Shown in pieces: positions 1 through 5,857 of a DNA stretch of 10,075 bases. This DNA comes from Deltaproteobacteria bacterium (GTDB taxonomy: Bacteria > Desulfobacterota > Desulfobacteria > Desulfobacterales > ETH-SRB1). The DNA is taken from positions 1 through 10,075 of the forward strand of contig JAFCZU010000086.1 of NCBI GenBank assembly GCA_019314185.1, given 5' to 3'. Position 1 is the stretch's first letter. Each line of letters begins with the position of its first letter. Made by a program: the position numbers and the translations under genes. The notes below the pieces were generated by a model. That model was not told where the DNA came from, ran no database searches, and saw nothing but the letters and a program-made list of their open reading frames with translations.

Positions 1-147
1 AATAAATATGGGGTTTTATTATGGGATGATCCGTGGCTTGTATTGGCTCAGGGGGCAGCAAATCATGGCCTTAAGCAAAAGATCGAACAGAAACTGAACC
101 GATTAGAAAAGGAATGGAAAATAAGAACAACTCAATTGGAATATTGA
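1..147 (+). CDS. C-terminal 48 residues of an unrecognised protein (partial, 5' end outside window)
   Basis: Frame 1 is open from the first base to a TGA at 145-147 and reads as protein-like sequence. It begins NKYGVLLWDDPWLVLAQGAA and ends in a lysine/glutamate-rich, probably helical tail (KIEQKLNRLEKEW followed by KIRTTQLEY). I do not recognise the family. It lies directly before a transposase scrap, so it could be the end of a transposase or of a polysaccharide gene; neither can be shown from 48 residues. The same frame remains open after the TGA up to the end of the IS30 scrap at 330, but residues between the TGA and about 208 do not look like IS30 transposase, so I treat the two as separate. 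Confidence 0.4.
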   Translation, partial: NKYGVLLWDDPWLVLAQGAANHGLKQKIEQKLNRLEKEWKIRTTQLEY

Positions 148-207
148 AAGGCAGGGAGGGCTTCAGGGACATCCCGCACTTCCAGCCGCATTTCCCGATG
201 TTCACTT

Positions 208-330
208 TTAACCGATAAAAACCTTGCATTTGCGGTGAAAAAGATTAATCATAAACCAAGAAAGTGCCTCGACTATCAGACACCACATGAAGTCTATCAC
301 AAAGCATTGCGTGGTGCAGTTGCAATCTGA
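208..330 (+). pseudogene. IS30-family transposase, C-terminal remnant
   Basis: The frame reads LTDKNLAFAVKKINHKPRKC, then LDYQTPHEVYHKALRGAVAI and a TGA at 328-330. The N-x-[KR]-P-R-K-C-L-x-Y-x-T-P-x-E-V block is the signature C-terminus of IS30-family DDE transposases. The DNA-binding N-terminus and the three acidic catalytic residues are absent: upstream sequence in all forward frames soon hits stops or loses resemblance. Only about 40 residues of a protein usually over 300 remain, so it cannot be active. IS30 transposase genes normally end close to the right inverted repeat, so any surviving element end should lie just after 330, but I cannot define it. The scrap marks this end of the cluster as a past insertion and recombination site. 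Confidence 0.8.
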
Positions 331-358
331 ATTCACCAAATTTTCTGTAAATAAAGGG

Positions 359-505
359 TTCTTAAATAATTGTGATAACCGGCTATCATATAATAGATAC
401 GCTTTCGATCCCGAAAATAAACTATTTAGCATTGAAACGATTTTAGTAAATAAAACAAATCTCCCCTTTGGCGCGTCGATTGTTGCGGTATGCAGGAAAA
501 CTTAA
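359..505 (+). pseudogene. SAM-dependent methyltransferase, C-terminal remnant
   Basis: Frame 2 reads FLNNCDNRLSYNRYAFDPEN followed by KLFSIETILVNKT and NLPFGASIVAVCRKT, then TAA. The ending, an IE helix, a short spacer, then LPfG-x-S-hydrophobic-KR, is the usual C-terminus of one group of class I SAM methyltransferases. It parallels the end of the intact methyltransferase later in this window (LTVEKVFIK, then FPAGGSLLMIAKR). Nothing of the SAM-binding core is present. The piece follows the IS30 scrap immediately, which suggests that the insertion sequence, or recombination at it, removed the rest of the gene. The left boundary is approximate: the open frame extends upstream through the transposase scrap, but that part is not methyltransferase-like. 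The match rests on about 40 residues. Confidence 0.5.
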
Positions 506-747
506 TGATAAGGTAGCAAATACTCGACTTTGGCCATTTAAGATAAGATAGGCGAAGTAATTATAGAGTTCGGCTAAGACGACGTTCTTTAAAAAAAATT
601 ACGAGGACAAGGAATTCATTTTTTGTAGTCCCTTCAAAACAATGCATGTTAAAAAAATCAGCTATTTACAAAATATTGTGGCTCAGAGTTGGTGAGGATG
701 GAAAAACGTGTTGATAATTCAGAAACAGGCTAATAGAGGCTGAGATT
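506..747. other. Stretch of about 240 bases without a convincing gene
   Basis: This AT-rich stretch has stops in all forward frames and no protein-like reading longer than about 15 residues. It contains an A8 run (592-599). A GAGG-type ribosome binding site (about 735-740) serves the following Gfo/Idh/MocA start at 748. I see no strong sigma-70 promoter pair and no hairpin followed by a T-run. It could carry the promoter for the former sugar-dehydrogenase operon, but no site can be pinned down by eye. Confidence 0.5.
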
Positions 748-861
748 ATGGTAAGAATAGGAGTAATAGGTTGTGGTTATTGGGGGCCTAATTTGATAAG
801 AAATTTCGTGACGTGTCCTGAAACAGAACTGCTTTGGGCCTGCGATCTGGATAAAAAATGA
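748..861 (+). pseudogene. Gfo/Idh/MocA-family sugar dehydrogenase, N-terminal 37-residue remnant
   Basis: ATG 748 has a GAGG-type ribosome binding site about 10 bases upstream. It opens MVRIGVIGCGYWGPNLIRNF and ends ACDLDKK before TGA 859-861. GxGYWGPN is the NAD(P)-binding Rossmann loop typical of Gfo/Idh/MocA oxidoreductases, many of which oxidise UDP- or dTDP-linked sugars in polysaccharide clusters. The acidic DLD sits at the end of the second beta strand, where the cofactor ribose is bound. A complete member has roughly 320-350 residues, so about 90% is missing. Reading stops exactly where sequence from an unrelated glycosyltransferase begins, which indicates a deletion joining two formerly separate genes. 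The start region looks undamaged, so a short non-functional peptide could still be made. Confidence 0.85.
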
Positions 862-1367
862 GAGATAAAGACTTAGAAATATCTCAAACTAAAATTCCAG
901 ATAATGTAGGTGATTACAGGCTTATAACAAGAAAAGTATTGAATGCTATACAGGAACTACCAGAAAATCAAAGGTTTATGAAGGGTATTTTTGCCTGGGT
1001 AGGTTTTAGAACAGCGACTGTGGAGTATAAACGTGATAACAGAAAAGCGGGGAAAACAAGTTTTAACGGATGGAAGCTTTGGAATTTTGCATTGGATGGG
1101 ATTACTATCTTCAGTACTATTCCACTTCGAATATGGCTATATATCGGAATGTTTATGTCTTTTCTAACTTTTCTTTATGGAAGCTTTATTGTTTTACGAA
1201 CGCTGATTTTGGGTGTTGATGTACCTGGTTATGCATCTTTGCTGACAACTATTTTGTTCCTTGGCGGCATTCAATTAATTGGAATTGGGGTATTGGGTGA
1301 GTATGTGGGACGTATGTATATGGAATCAAAAAGACGTCCTTCTTATATTGTTGATGGCAAGTACTAA
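858..1367 (+). pseudogene. GtrB-like polyprenyl-phosphate glycosyltransferase (GT2), C-terminal half only
   Basis: The 169 residues match the C-terminal half of GT2 enzymes that move a sugar from a nucleotide donor to undecaprenyl or dolichyl phosphate. Recognisable blocks are KIPDNVGDYRL (12-22), LPENQRFMKGIFAWVGF (34-50), RKAGKTSFNGWKLWNFALDG (62-81), two membrane helices near 92-115 and 127-150, and the GEYVGRMYMESKRRPSYIV end (147-165). The N-terminal catalytic domain with its nucleotide-binding strand, VNDGS-type motif and DxD (about 140-150 residues) is absent, so it should be inactive. The ATG at 858 overlaps the stop of the truncated dehydrogenase (ATGA), and TAA at 852-854 blocks extension upstream. 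The deletion point must lie near 860-890. It is followed by a GtrA remnant, the usual partner of GtrB. Confidence 0.85.
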
Positions 1368-1401
1368 ATAATTGCCAAGCTTTATCAGATTCATATATGG
1401 A

Positions 1402-1678
1402 ATGATTGCAATCTACTTGAAACTAAAGTTGGTTAGGTATGCTATTGGTAGGAGTCGTTTCAACAGGAATATATATAATTGCTGCCTTCTTTATTATATA
1501 TTTCGTTGATGATTCTATATTTTCATCTAACATCTTTGCGTTTGCCTGCGCCTTCTTATTTTCATATCTCGCGCAGTCAAAATTCGTATTTAATGGCAAT
1601 ATATCATTTAATAAGGCTTCTAAATTCTTTCTTGTTCAATTTGTGTCTTTGTTATTGGCAATAGGTCAATGGGCGTAA
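1402..1678 (+). pseudogene. GtrA-family membrane flippase, frameshifted and 3'-truncated
   Basis: From ATG 1402 one frame gives MIAIYLKLKLVRYAI. The next frame, from about 1447, continues VGVVSTGIYIIAAFFIIYFV and then a region ending FAFACAFLFSYLAQSKFVFN. Joined, they form the start of a GtrA/DPMS3-type protein, a four-helix membrane protein thought to flip polyprenyl-phosphate sugars. The join needs removal of one base near 1446-1449 (ATT GGTA GGA instead of ATT GTA GGA). Three membrane helices can be seen in part, but the fourth and the SF/L-NxxWVF-type end are missing: sequence after LLLAIG runs into the unrelated WbqC gene and stops at 1676-1678. The gene therefore has both a frameshift and a lost 3' end. 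It pairs with the GtrB-like relic just before it. Confidence 0.7.
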
Positions 1679-2400
1679 GAAACGAAAATGCCGGGAGGGG
1701 CGCGGCCAGTACCCGCAAGGTTATCGCCATAGTCCAGTCGAATTATATTCCGTGGAAGGGGTATTTTGATTTGATAAACCGTGTGGATGAGTTTATTTTG
1801 TATGATGAAGTTCAGTATACGAAAAATGACTGGAGGAATAGAAATCAACTCAAAACTCCAAATGGCAAACTATGGATAACTATTCCTGTACATCAAAAAA
1901 AAATGGATCAAAAGATAAATGAGAGTTTAGTTTCAAATGATATCTGGAGGAAAAAACACTGGAAGACAATAATTCAGAATTATTCCAAGGCAAAACACTT
2001 CGATTACTATAAGGAATTATTCGAAAAATTGTATCTTGATTCAAATGAGAGATTGCTAAGCAGGATTAACCATAGGTTTCTAATTGCAATCTGCGGAATA
2101 TTGGGCATTAAAACGAAAATATCTTGGTCGATGGATTATAGCCTAATTGAAGGAAAAACAGAGAGATTAGTAGGTCTTTGCAAGCAGGCGGGTGCAACGG
2201 AATACCTGTCAGGTCCAACCGCGAAAGACTATATTGATGATAATCTTTTTAAGTCAGAAGGCATATCAATACATTATATGGACTATTCAGGATATCCGGA
2301 ATATAATCAATTTTATCCGCCCTTTGATCATGCAGTCAGCATCATTGATCTTATTTTCAATGAAGGGCCTGACGCTCAAAAATATATGAAGAGTTTTTGA
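1669..2400 (+). CDS. WbqC-like family protein
   Basis: This 243-residue protein has the WbqC family (PF08889) layout at normal length: IVQSNYIPWKGYFDLI (21-36), YDEVQYTKNDWRNRNQLK (45-62), TIPV (71-74), YLSGPTAKDYID (179-190) and FYPPFDHAVSIIDLIF (215-230). The family is found in O-antigen clusters. As I recall, a glycine-transfer role has been suggested for one member from an amino-sugar O-antigen, but the reaction is not established. No signal peptide or membrane helix is visible, so it is probably cytoplasmic. The first 17 residues (MGVRNENAGRGAASTRK) are GC-rich, not typical of the family, and overlap the end of the gtrA remnant. ATG 1669 has only a weak AGG at 1663-1665, and no better in-frame start exists. 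An A9 run (1895-1903) lies in the gene. One base separates it from the next gene. Confidence 0.85.
   Translation: MGVRNENAGRGAASTRKVIAIVQSNYIPWKGYFDLINRVDEFILYDEVQYTKNDWRNRNQLKTPNGKLWITIPVHQKKMDQKINESLVSNDIWRKKHWKTIIQNYSKAKHFDYYKELFEKLYLDSNERLLSRINHRFLIAICGILGIKTKISWSMDYSLIEGKTERLVGLCKQAGATEYLSGPTAKDYIDDNLFKSEGISIHYMDYSGYPEYNQFYPPFDHAVSIIDLIFNEGPDAQKYMKSF
1895..1903 (+). repeat. A9 homopolymer inside the WbqC-family gene
   Basis: Nine adenines encode part of HQKKMD in the WbqC-family gene. The gene is in frame as given. Runs of this length are prone to replication and RNA-polymerase slippage, so the tract is a possible site of on/off variation or mixed transcripts. Only the tract itself is observed. 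Confidence 0.6.
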
Positions 2401-2401
2401 A

Positions 2402-3334
2402 ATGAAACTGTCAATTGTTACGACAATGTATCATTCGGCGCCTTATATTAACGAATTTTATGCACGAATTTGCGCCGCCGCAGGACAAATTACAAATAAT
2501 TATGAAATAATATTCGTAAATGACGGCTCGCTCGATGATTCGCTTGAAATTGCCGCATCATTGTATGAAAAAGACCCTAAAGTTCGCGTTATTGATCTTT
2601 CAAGGAATTTCGGACATCATGAGGCGATAATGACGGGGCTTGGTTATTCGGAGGGTGATCTTATTTTTCTGATAGATTGTGACCTTGAGGAAGAGCCTGA
2701 ACTACTTTGCAAATTCTACAATGAATTTAATAAATCTAATGCAGATGTTGTTTATGGTGTCCAAGAAAAGCGCAAGGGAAGTTTTTGGGAAAAAAACAGT
2801 GGCAGTCTTTTTTACCTCTTGTTTAACAAAATCTCTGATTACAAAATTACTGCAAACCAGTTGACTGCGAGATTAATGTGCAGAAAATATGTGAGATCCC
2901 TTCTTCTCTATAATAAAGAATCCGGGTTGTTCCTTGCGGGTTTGATGAGAATTACAGGGTATTGTCAAAAGGCCATTCCGATTGAGAAACTATCAAAAGC
3001 CTCTTCTATTTATTCAATGAGAAAGAAGATAGCCTTGCTCATGAGCAGTATTACTTCTTTCACGGCCTATCCTCTCAAGCTGATTTTTTATGTCGGGGTT
3101 TTTATTTCAAGTGTCTCTTTCCTTTTCGCATTATATTTAATCCTACGAAAGCTTATATACGATAATGTTTCGATGGGATGGAGTTCTTTGATGGTTTCCC
3201 TGTGGTTTATTGGTGGTGTTTTAATGATGTTTATGGGGATAATCGGCGTATATTTGGCGAAAATTTACATTCAGGTGAAGAGACGGCCTATTACAATTGT
3301 AAAAAACATTTACGAAAGGAATTATAAAAAATGA
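2402..3334 (+). CDS. GT2 polyprenyl-phosphate glycosyltransferase with two C-terminal membrane helices (ArnC/GtrB/DPMS type)
   Basis: This is a complete 310-residue enzyme. The N-terminal GT-A fold begins MKLSIVTTMYHSAPYI, with FVNDGSLDDS (38-47) for the nucleotide, DLSRNFGHHEAIMTGL (65-80), and IDCDLEEEPELL (91-102), whose D92-x-D94 is the expected metal/nucleotide-sugar motif. Two membrane helices lie near 225-248 and 262-286, followed by IYIQVKRRPITIV. Family members transfer a sugar from an NDP donor to undecaprenyl or dolichyl phosphate on the cytoplasmic membrane face; the sugar cannot be read from sequence. The start is one base after the WbqC stop, and the stop overlaps the next gene as ATGA, so translation is probably coupled. 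It is the intact counterpart of the GtrB-like relic upstream, but is clearly a different sequence rather than a duplicate. Confidence 0.9.
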   Translation: MKLSIVTTMYHSAPYINEFYARICAAAGQITNNYEIIFVNDGSLDDSLEIAASLYEKDPKVRVIDLSRNFGHHEAIMTGLGYSEGDLIFLIDCDLEEEPELLCKFYNEFNKSNADVVYGVQEKRKGSFWEKNSGSLFYLLFNKISDYKITANQLTARLMCRKYVRSLLLYNKESGLFLAGLMRITGYCQKAIPIEKLSKASSIYSMRKKIALLMSSITSFTAYPLKLIFYVGVFISSVSFLFALYLILRKLIYDNVSMGWSSLMVSLWFIGGVLMMFMGIIGVYLAKIYIQVKRRPITIVKNIYERNYKK

Positions 3335-4053
3335 ATAACTCTCTTGATGACTATGTTGAGTCTTACCATAGTGACTTTAAATATAGTCTTGACAATAAGT
3401 TAATCTTAAATTGGTACCCGCAACGGGTGTTAAATATGATGAACCCCGGTTCACTGCTCGAACTTGGAATAGGACACGGGTATACAGCCAGTGCCTTCAG
3501 CAATAAGGTAGATCGATATCAGGTCATTGAAGGTTCTAACGCTGTAATAAGCCTTTTTAAACAACAGTTTGATTGCGCAAAGATTGATATAGTAGAATGT
3601 TTCTTTGAAAATTTTGATACGGATGAGAGATTTGATAATATCCTCATGGGATTTATACTTGAACATGTGGATGATCCAATTTTTATTGTAAATAAATATA
3701 AAAAATTTCTGGCAGAAAATGGAAAATTATTTGTCACCGTTCCCAATTCGGAAGCACTGAACCGACAGATTGGCCATGAAGCAGGACTATTGGATGACTT
3801 GGAGCATCTGTCCGAATTCGATAGGAAAAATGGTCATAAAAGATATTATAACATGAAGAAATTGAAAGACCTTGCAAAAAGTAGTGGGCTGCGTATTATT
3901 TCTATAGAAGGCATTTTTCTTAAGCCAATAACAACAGAACAGATTAGAACGCTTGGGTTTGATGACAATATTCTAAAAGCATTCCTTAAAGTTGGGATAA
4001 ATTACCCTGAACTATGCGTTGCTATTTTAATGGAACTTCGACATGAAAAATAG
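3331..4053 (+). CDS. Class I SAM-dependent methyltransferase
   Basis: The product has 240 residues with a Rossmann methyltransferase core: LLELGIGHGYTA (42-53, SAM-binding motif I), VIEGSN (65-70, acidic residue for the SAM ribose), FDNILMGFILEHVDDP (101-116) and LFVTVPNS (133-140). The following VPNSEALNRQIGHEAGLL resembles methyltransferases found in O-antigen and other glycan clusters. There is no membrane helix or signal peptide, so it is cytoplasmic. The acceptor is unknown; given its position between a glycosyltransferase and an SDR gene, a sugar or sugar nucleotide is likely. AAAGGA at 3315-3320 is a plausible ribosome binding site for ATG 3331. It overlaps the upstream gene by 4 bases and the SDR gene by 11, so it sits inside a translationally coupled operon. 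Confidence 0.88.
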   Translation: MNNSLDDYVESYHSDFKYSLDNKLILNWYPQRVLNMMNPGSLLELGIGHGYTASAFSNKVDRYQVIEGSNAVISLFKQQFDCAKIDIVECFFENFDTDERFDNILMGFILEHVDDPIFIVNKYKKFLAENGKLFVTVPNSEALNRQIGHEAGLLDDLEHLSEFDRKNGHKRYYNMKKLKDLAKSSGLRIISIEGIFLKPITTEQIRTLGFDDNILKAFLKVGINYPELCVAILMELRHEK

Positions 4054-4504
4054 AATCCTTATAACTGGGGATAGCGGTCTTGTTGGCGGAAAATTGGCCA
4101 AATCGCTTGCATCAAAATATGACATCGTTGGCATTTCAAAAAGGGCTGGCTATGATATAACCTTGGGGGATTCAATGACCGCACTCGAAGGCAGCTTCGA
4201 TATAATTATTCATTGCGCAGCCAGTTTTCTGGATGATATGATAGATTCGATGCTCCAAAATGAACTGGTCAATTCTATAGGCACATTGAATATATGCAAA
4301 CTGGCTGCCGAAAGACATTGCAGACATTTTATCTATATCTCAAGTATATCTTCACTGAACGATTACAAAAGCGACCTTAATAATTCTTATGGTATTTCGA
4401 AAAGACATGGAGAGGATAATGTCAGGCTGTTTTGCAAGCATAACAGAATAAAGTATACTATCTTAAGGTTTTCTCAAATCTACGATGACGAAAAAAAGCT
4501 GTAA
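4043..4504 (+). CDS. NAD(P)-dependent epimerase/dehydratase (extended SDR), N-terminal part before frame switch
   Basis: This frame gives 153 residues: the N-terminal Rossmann domain of a sugar-nucleotide SDR. It has RILITGDSGLVGGKLA (4-19, TGxxGxxG cofactor loop), IIIHCAAS (54-61), FIYISSISS (96-104) and the catalytic YGISK (116-120, YxxxK). It stops at TAA 4502-4504, just after LRFSQIYDDEKKL. The substrate-binding C-terminal domain continues directly in the -1 frame. The join gives a product of about 281 residues, close to usual for the family. If frameshifting does not occur, the short form has the cofactor fold and active-site Tyr/Lys but no substrate domain. Family members epimerise, dehydrate or reduce NDP-sugars; which one applies is not visible. 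The gene overlaps the upstream methyltransferase by 11 bases. Confidence 0.85.
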   Translation: MKNRILITGDSGLVGGKLAKSLASKYDIVGISKRAGYDITLGDSMTALEGSFDIIIHCAASFLDDMIDSMLQNELVNSIGTLNICKLAAERHCRHFIYISSISSLNDYKSDLNNSYGISKRHGEDNVRLFCKHNRIKYTILRFSQIYDDEKKL

Positions 4505-4526
4505 AGCACCAGCAGATGCTTTACAG
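4492..4526 (+). promoter_or_regulatory. Candidate programmed -1 frameshift signal: A_AAA_AAG heptamer plus hairpin
   Basis: Positions 4492-4498 are A AAA AAG, phased exactly as a -1 slippery heptamer in the SDR frame (codons AAA 4493-4495 and AAG 4496-4498). The same heptamer drives -1 frameshifting in E. coli dnaX and several insertion sequences. It is followed at once by CTGTAAAGCA (4499-4508), an 8-base loop, and TGCTTTACAG (4517-4526), a perfect 10-bp stem. A -1 slip reads K-K-A-V-K-H-Q-Q-M and enters the SDR C-terminal domain. Caveats: the stem begins with no spacer, where 5-9 bases is usual; I see no Shine-Dalgarno-like stimulator upstream; and loss of one A from the run would give the same frame break. 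Confidence 0.5.
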
Positions 4527-4887
4527 GCTAATTGACTTAATTGCTGAAAACCGGGAAGTTGTAATATGTGGCGAGAATAATCCGTTAAGGAATTATATTC
4601 ATATTGATGATGTTGTTGAAATTATCAAACGAGTGGTTGCCCTTAACCTTGAGGGAGAATATTATTGCGTTCATCCTAAATCGGAAAGAATCTTGAGGAT
4701 TATAAGAACGATCGGGCACGTTATGAAAAAGGAACCTATTGTGAAGCTCAATTTGGGCAAAGAAAATATTAAAGATATCTTTTTGCCAGAGAAATTGTCA
4801 CTTTATAAAATGATCAATTATTACCCAGTGATTGATTTGAATGAAGGCATAAAGAGAATAGTAACTGCTTGCTATGAAAAAGTATAA
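4498..4887 (+). CDS. NAD(P)-dependent epimerase/dehydratase (extended SDR), C-terminal part in -1 frame
   Basis: Continuing in the -1 frame, this part reads AVKHQQMLYRLIDLIAENRE, then VVICGENNPLRNYIHIDDVV. The last block is the extended-SDR signature in which an R-x-Y-I-x-x-D-D-V-V segment follows the small beta hairpin. The rest, with KSERILRIIRTIGHVMKK and a terminal NEGIKRIV helix, is a normal SDR C-terminal end. An ATG occurs at 4516, but it lies in the hairpin loop without a ribosome binding site, and a separate protein starting there would lack the cofactor domain. I therefore treat it as the second half of the upstream gene, reached by -1 frameshifting, or else as evidence that the gene is broken. 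It overlaps the ATP-grasp gene by 14 bases. Confidence 0.75.
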   Translation, partial: AVKHQQMLYRLIDLIAENREVVICGENNPLRNYIHIDDVVEIIKRVVALNLEGEYYCVHPKSERILRIIRTIGHVMKKEPIVKLNLGKENIKDIFLPEKLSLYKMINYYPVIDLNEGIKRIVTACYEKV

Positions 4888-5857
4888 CATACTTGTTACC
4901 GGAGTAGGAGCTATTATCGGTTACGGGATTATCAAATGCCTGAGAAAATCCAAATATAAAGACAACATCCGGATAATAGGTATTGATATTTATAGTGATG
5001 CTGTGGGAAGAAATTGGTGCGATGATTTCCAACGGGGTATTTTGGCAATGGATGATGCCTTTCCTGACTTTCTAAAAGGGGTAATTAAAAATTATAACAT
5101 TAATTTAGTAATACCCGGCATAGAGCAGGATATTGAAAGTATAACTAATCATTTCCACACATTTTCGAGTCTTGACACATTATTCGTTCTGAACAGGCCT
5201 GAATTGATACGACTCTGTAATGATAAGTGGGAAACCTTCATTTTTTTCAAGAATGAACAAGTGGATATGATAAAAACTTATATAGATGGAGATTTTGATC
5301 GCTTGAAAGATGAGTTAGGGCTCCCTTTTTTGTTAAAGCCAAGACGTTCATATGCCTCCAAGGGTATTCGAAAGATCGAATCTGCTACCGATTATTATTA
5401 CTGGAAAGATAAACTAGAAGATAATTTCATGGTGCAACAGATTGTTGGCACAGATGAATTAGAGTATACAGTAGGCGCCTTTGGTTTGGGTGATGGTACG
5501 CATTCAGATATTATCGTTTTAAAACGAAAACTTGCAGTTGATGGCGCCACTGCTAAAGCAACAGTTGTGCAAAAACCTGAGCTTGAGAAGTATGTAGAAA
5601 GATTATGCCGAATTACGAAGCCTATCGGACCAACTAATTACCAGATAAGATACCATGAAGGATCTTATCTATTATTAGAAATAAATCCAAGGATTTCAGC
5701 TTCTACCTCTATTCGAGAAGCTTTCGGTTATAATGAAGCGGAAATGTGCATTGAGTACTTCCTGGAAGGCAAGATTCCGGATAAACGGAAGATGCATAGC
5801 GGTTCGGCTGTCAGGTATATCGAGGATTTTATTAAGTATGATAGCAATTATTGCTGA
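4874..5857 (+). CDS. ATP-grasp family ligase (CarB/PylC-like)
   Basis: This 327-residue cytoplasmic enzyme has a pre-ATP-grasp Rossmann domain (ILVTGVGAIIGYGIIKCL, 6-23; IPGIEQDIES, 80-89; LCNDKWET, 114-121) followed by the ATP-grasp fold. The core shows LPFLLKPRRSYASKGI (150-165; K155 is the likely ATP lysine), QQIVGTDELEYTV (188-200) and LLEINPRISAST (267-278; E269 and N271 are the Mg-ATP carboxylate/amide pair). Family members join a carboxylate to an amine or thiol through an acylphosphate. The substrates are unknown. In this operon the amine could be on a sugar or an amino acid, which fits an aminoacylated sugar, but that is inference. The start overlaps the SDR end by 14 bases and has a weak ribosome binding site, suggesting translational coupling. 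The 3' end overlaps the phosphoesterase gene by 20 bases. Confidence 0.88.
   Translation: MKKYNILVTGVGAIIGYGIIKCLRKSKYKDNIRIIGIDIYSDAVGRNWCDDFQRGILAMDDAFPDFLKGVIKNYNINLVIPGIEQDIESITNHFHTFSSLDTLFVLNRPELIRLCNDKWETFIFFKNEQVDMIKTYIDGDFDRLKDELGLPFLLKPRRSYASKGIRKIESATDYYYWKDKLEDNFMVQQIVGTDELEYTVGAFGLGDGTHSDIIVLKRKLAVDGATAKATVVQKPELEKYVERLCRITKPIGPTNYQIRYHEGSYLLLEINPRISASTSIREAFGYNEAEMCIEYFLEGKIPDKRKMHSGSAVRYIEDFIKYDSNYC

Noticed and set aside
164..176. GGGA/TCCC inverted motif between the unknown ORF tail and the IS30 scrap, considered as a transposon end
   Set aside because: The symmetry is only four bases per arm and no matching repeat was found elsewhere in the window.
506..747. Search for a promoter, riboswitch or CRISPR-like repeat in the gene-poor stretch
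   Set aside because: No convincing -35/-10 pair, structured leader or regularly spaced repeat could be identified by eye.
4499..4526. Perfect hairpin read as an intrinsic terminator
   Set aside because: No T-run follows the stem, and it lies within a continuous SDR reading in the -1 frame, inside an operon with overlapping genes downstream.
5733..5837. Upstream in-frame ATG that would extend the metallophosphoesterase by 35 residues
   Set aside because: The extension is out-of-frame translation of the ATP-grasp C-terminus, and the conserved phosphoesterase strand begins precisely at ATG 5838.
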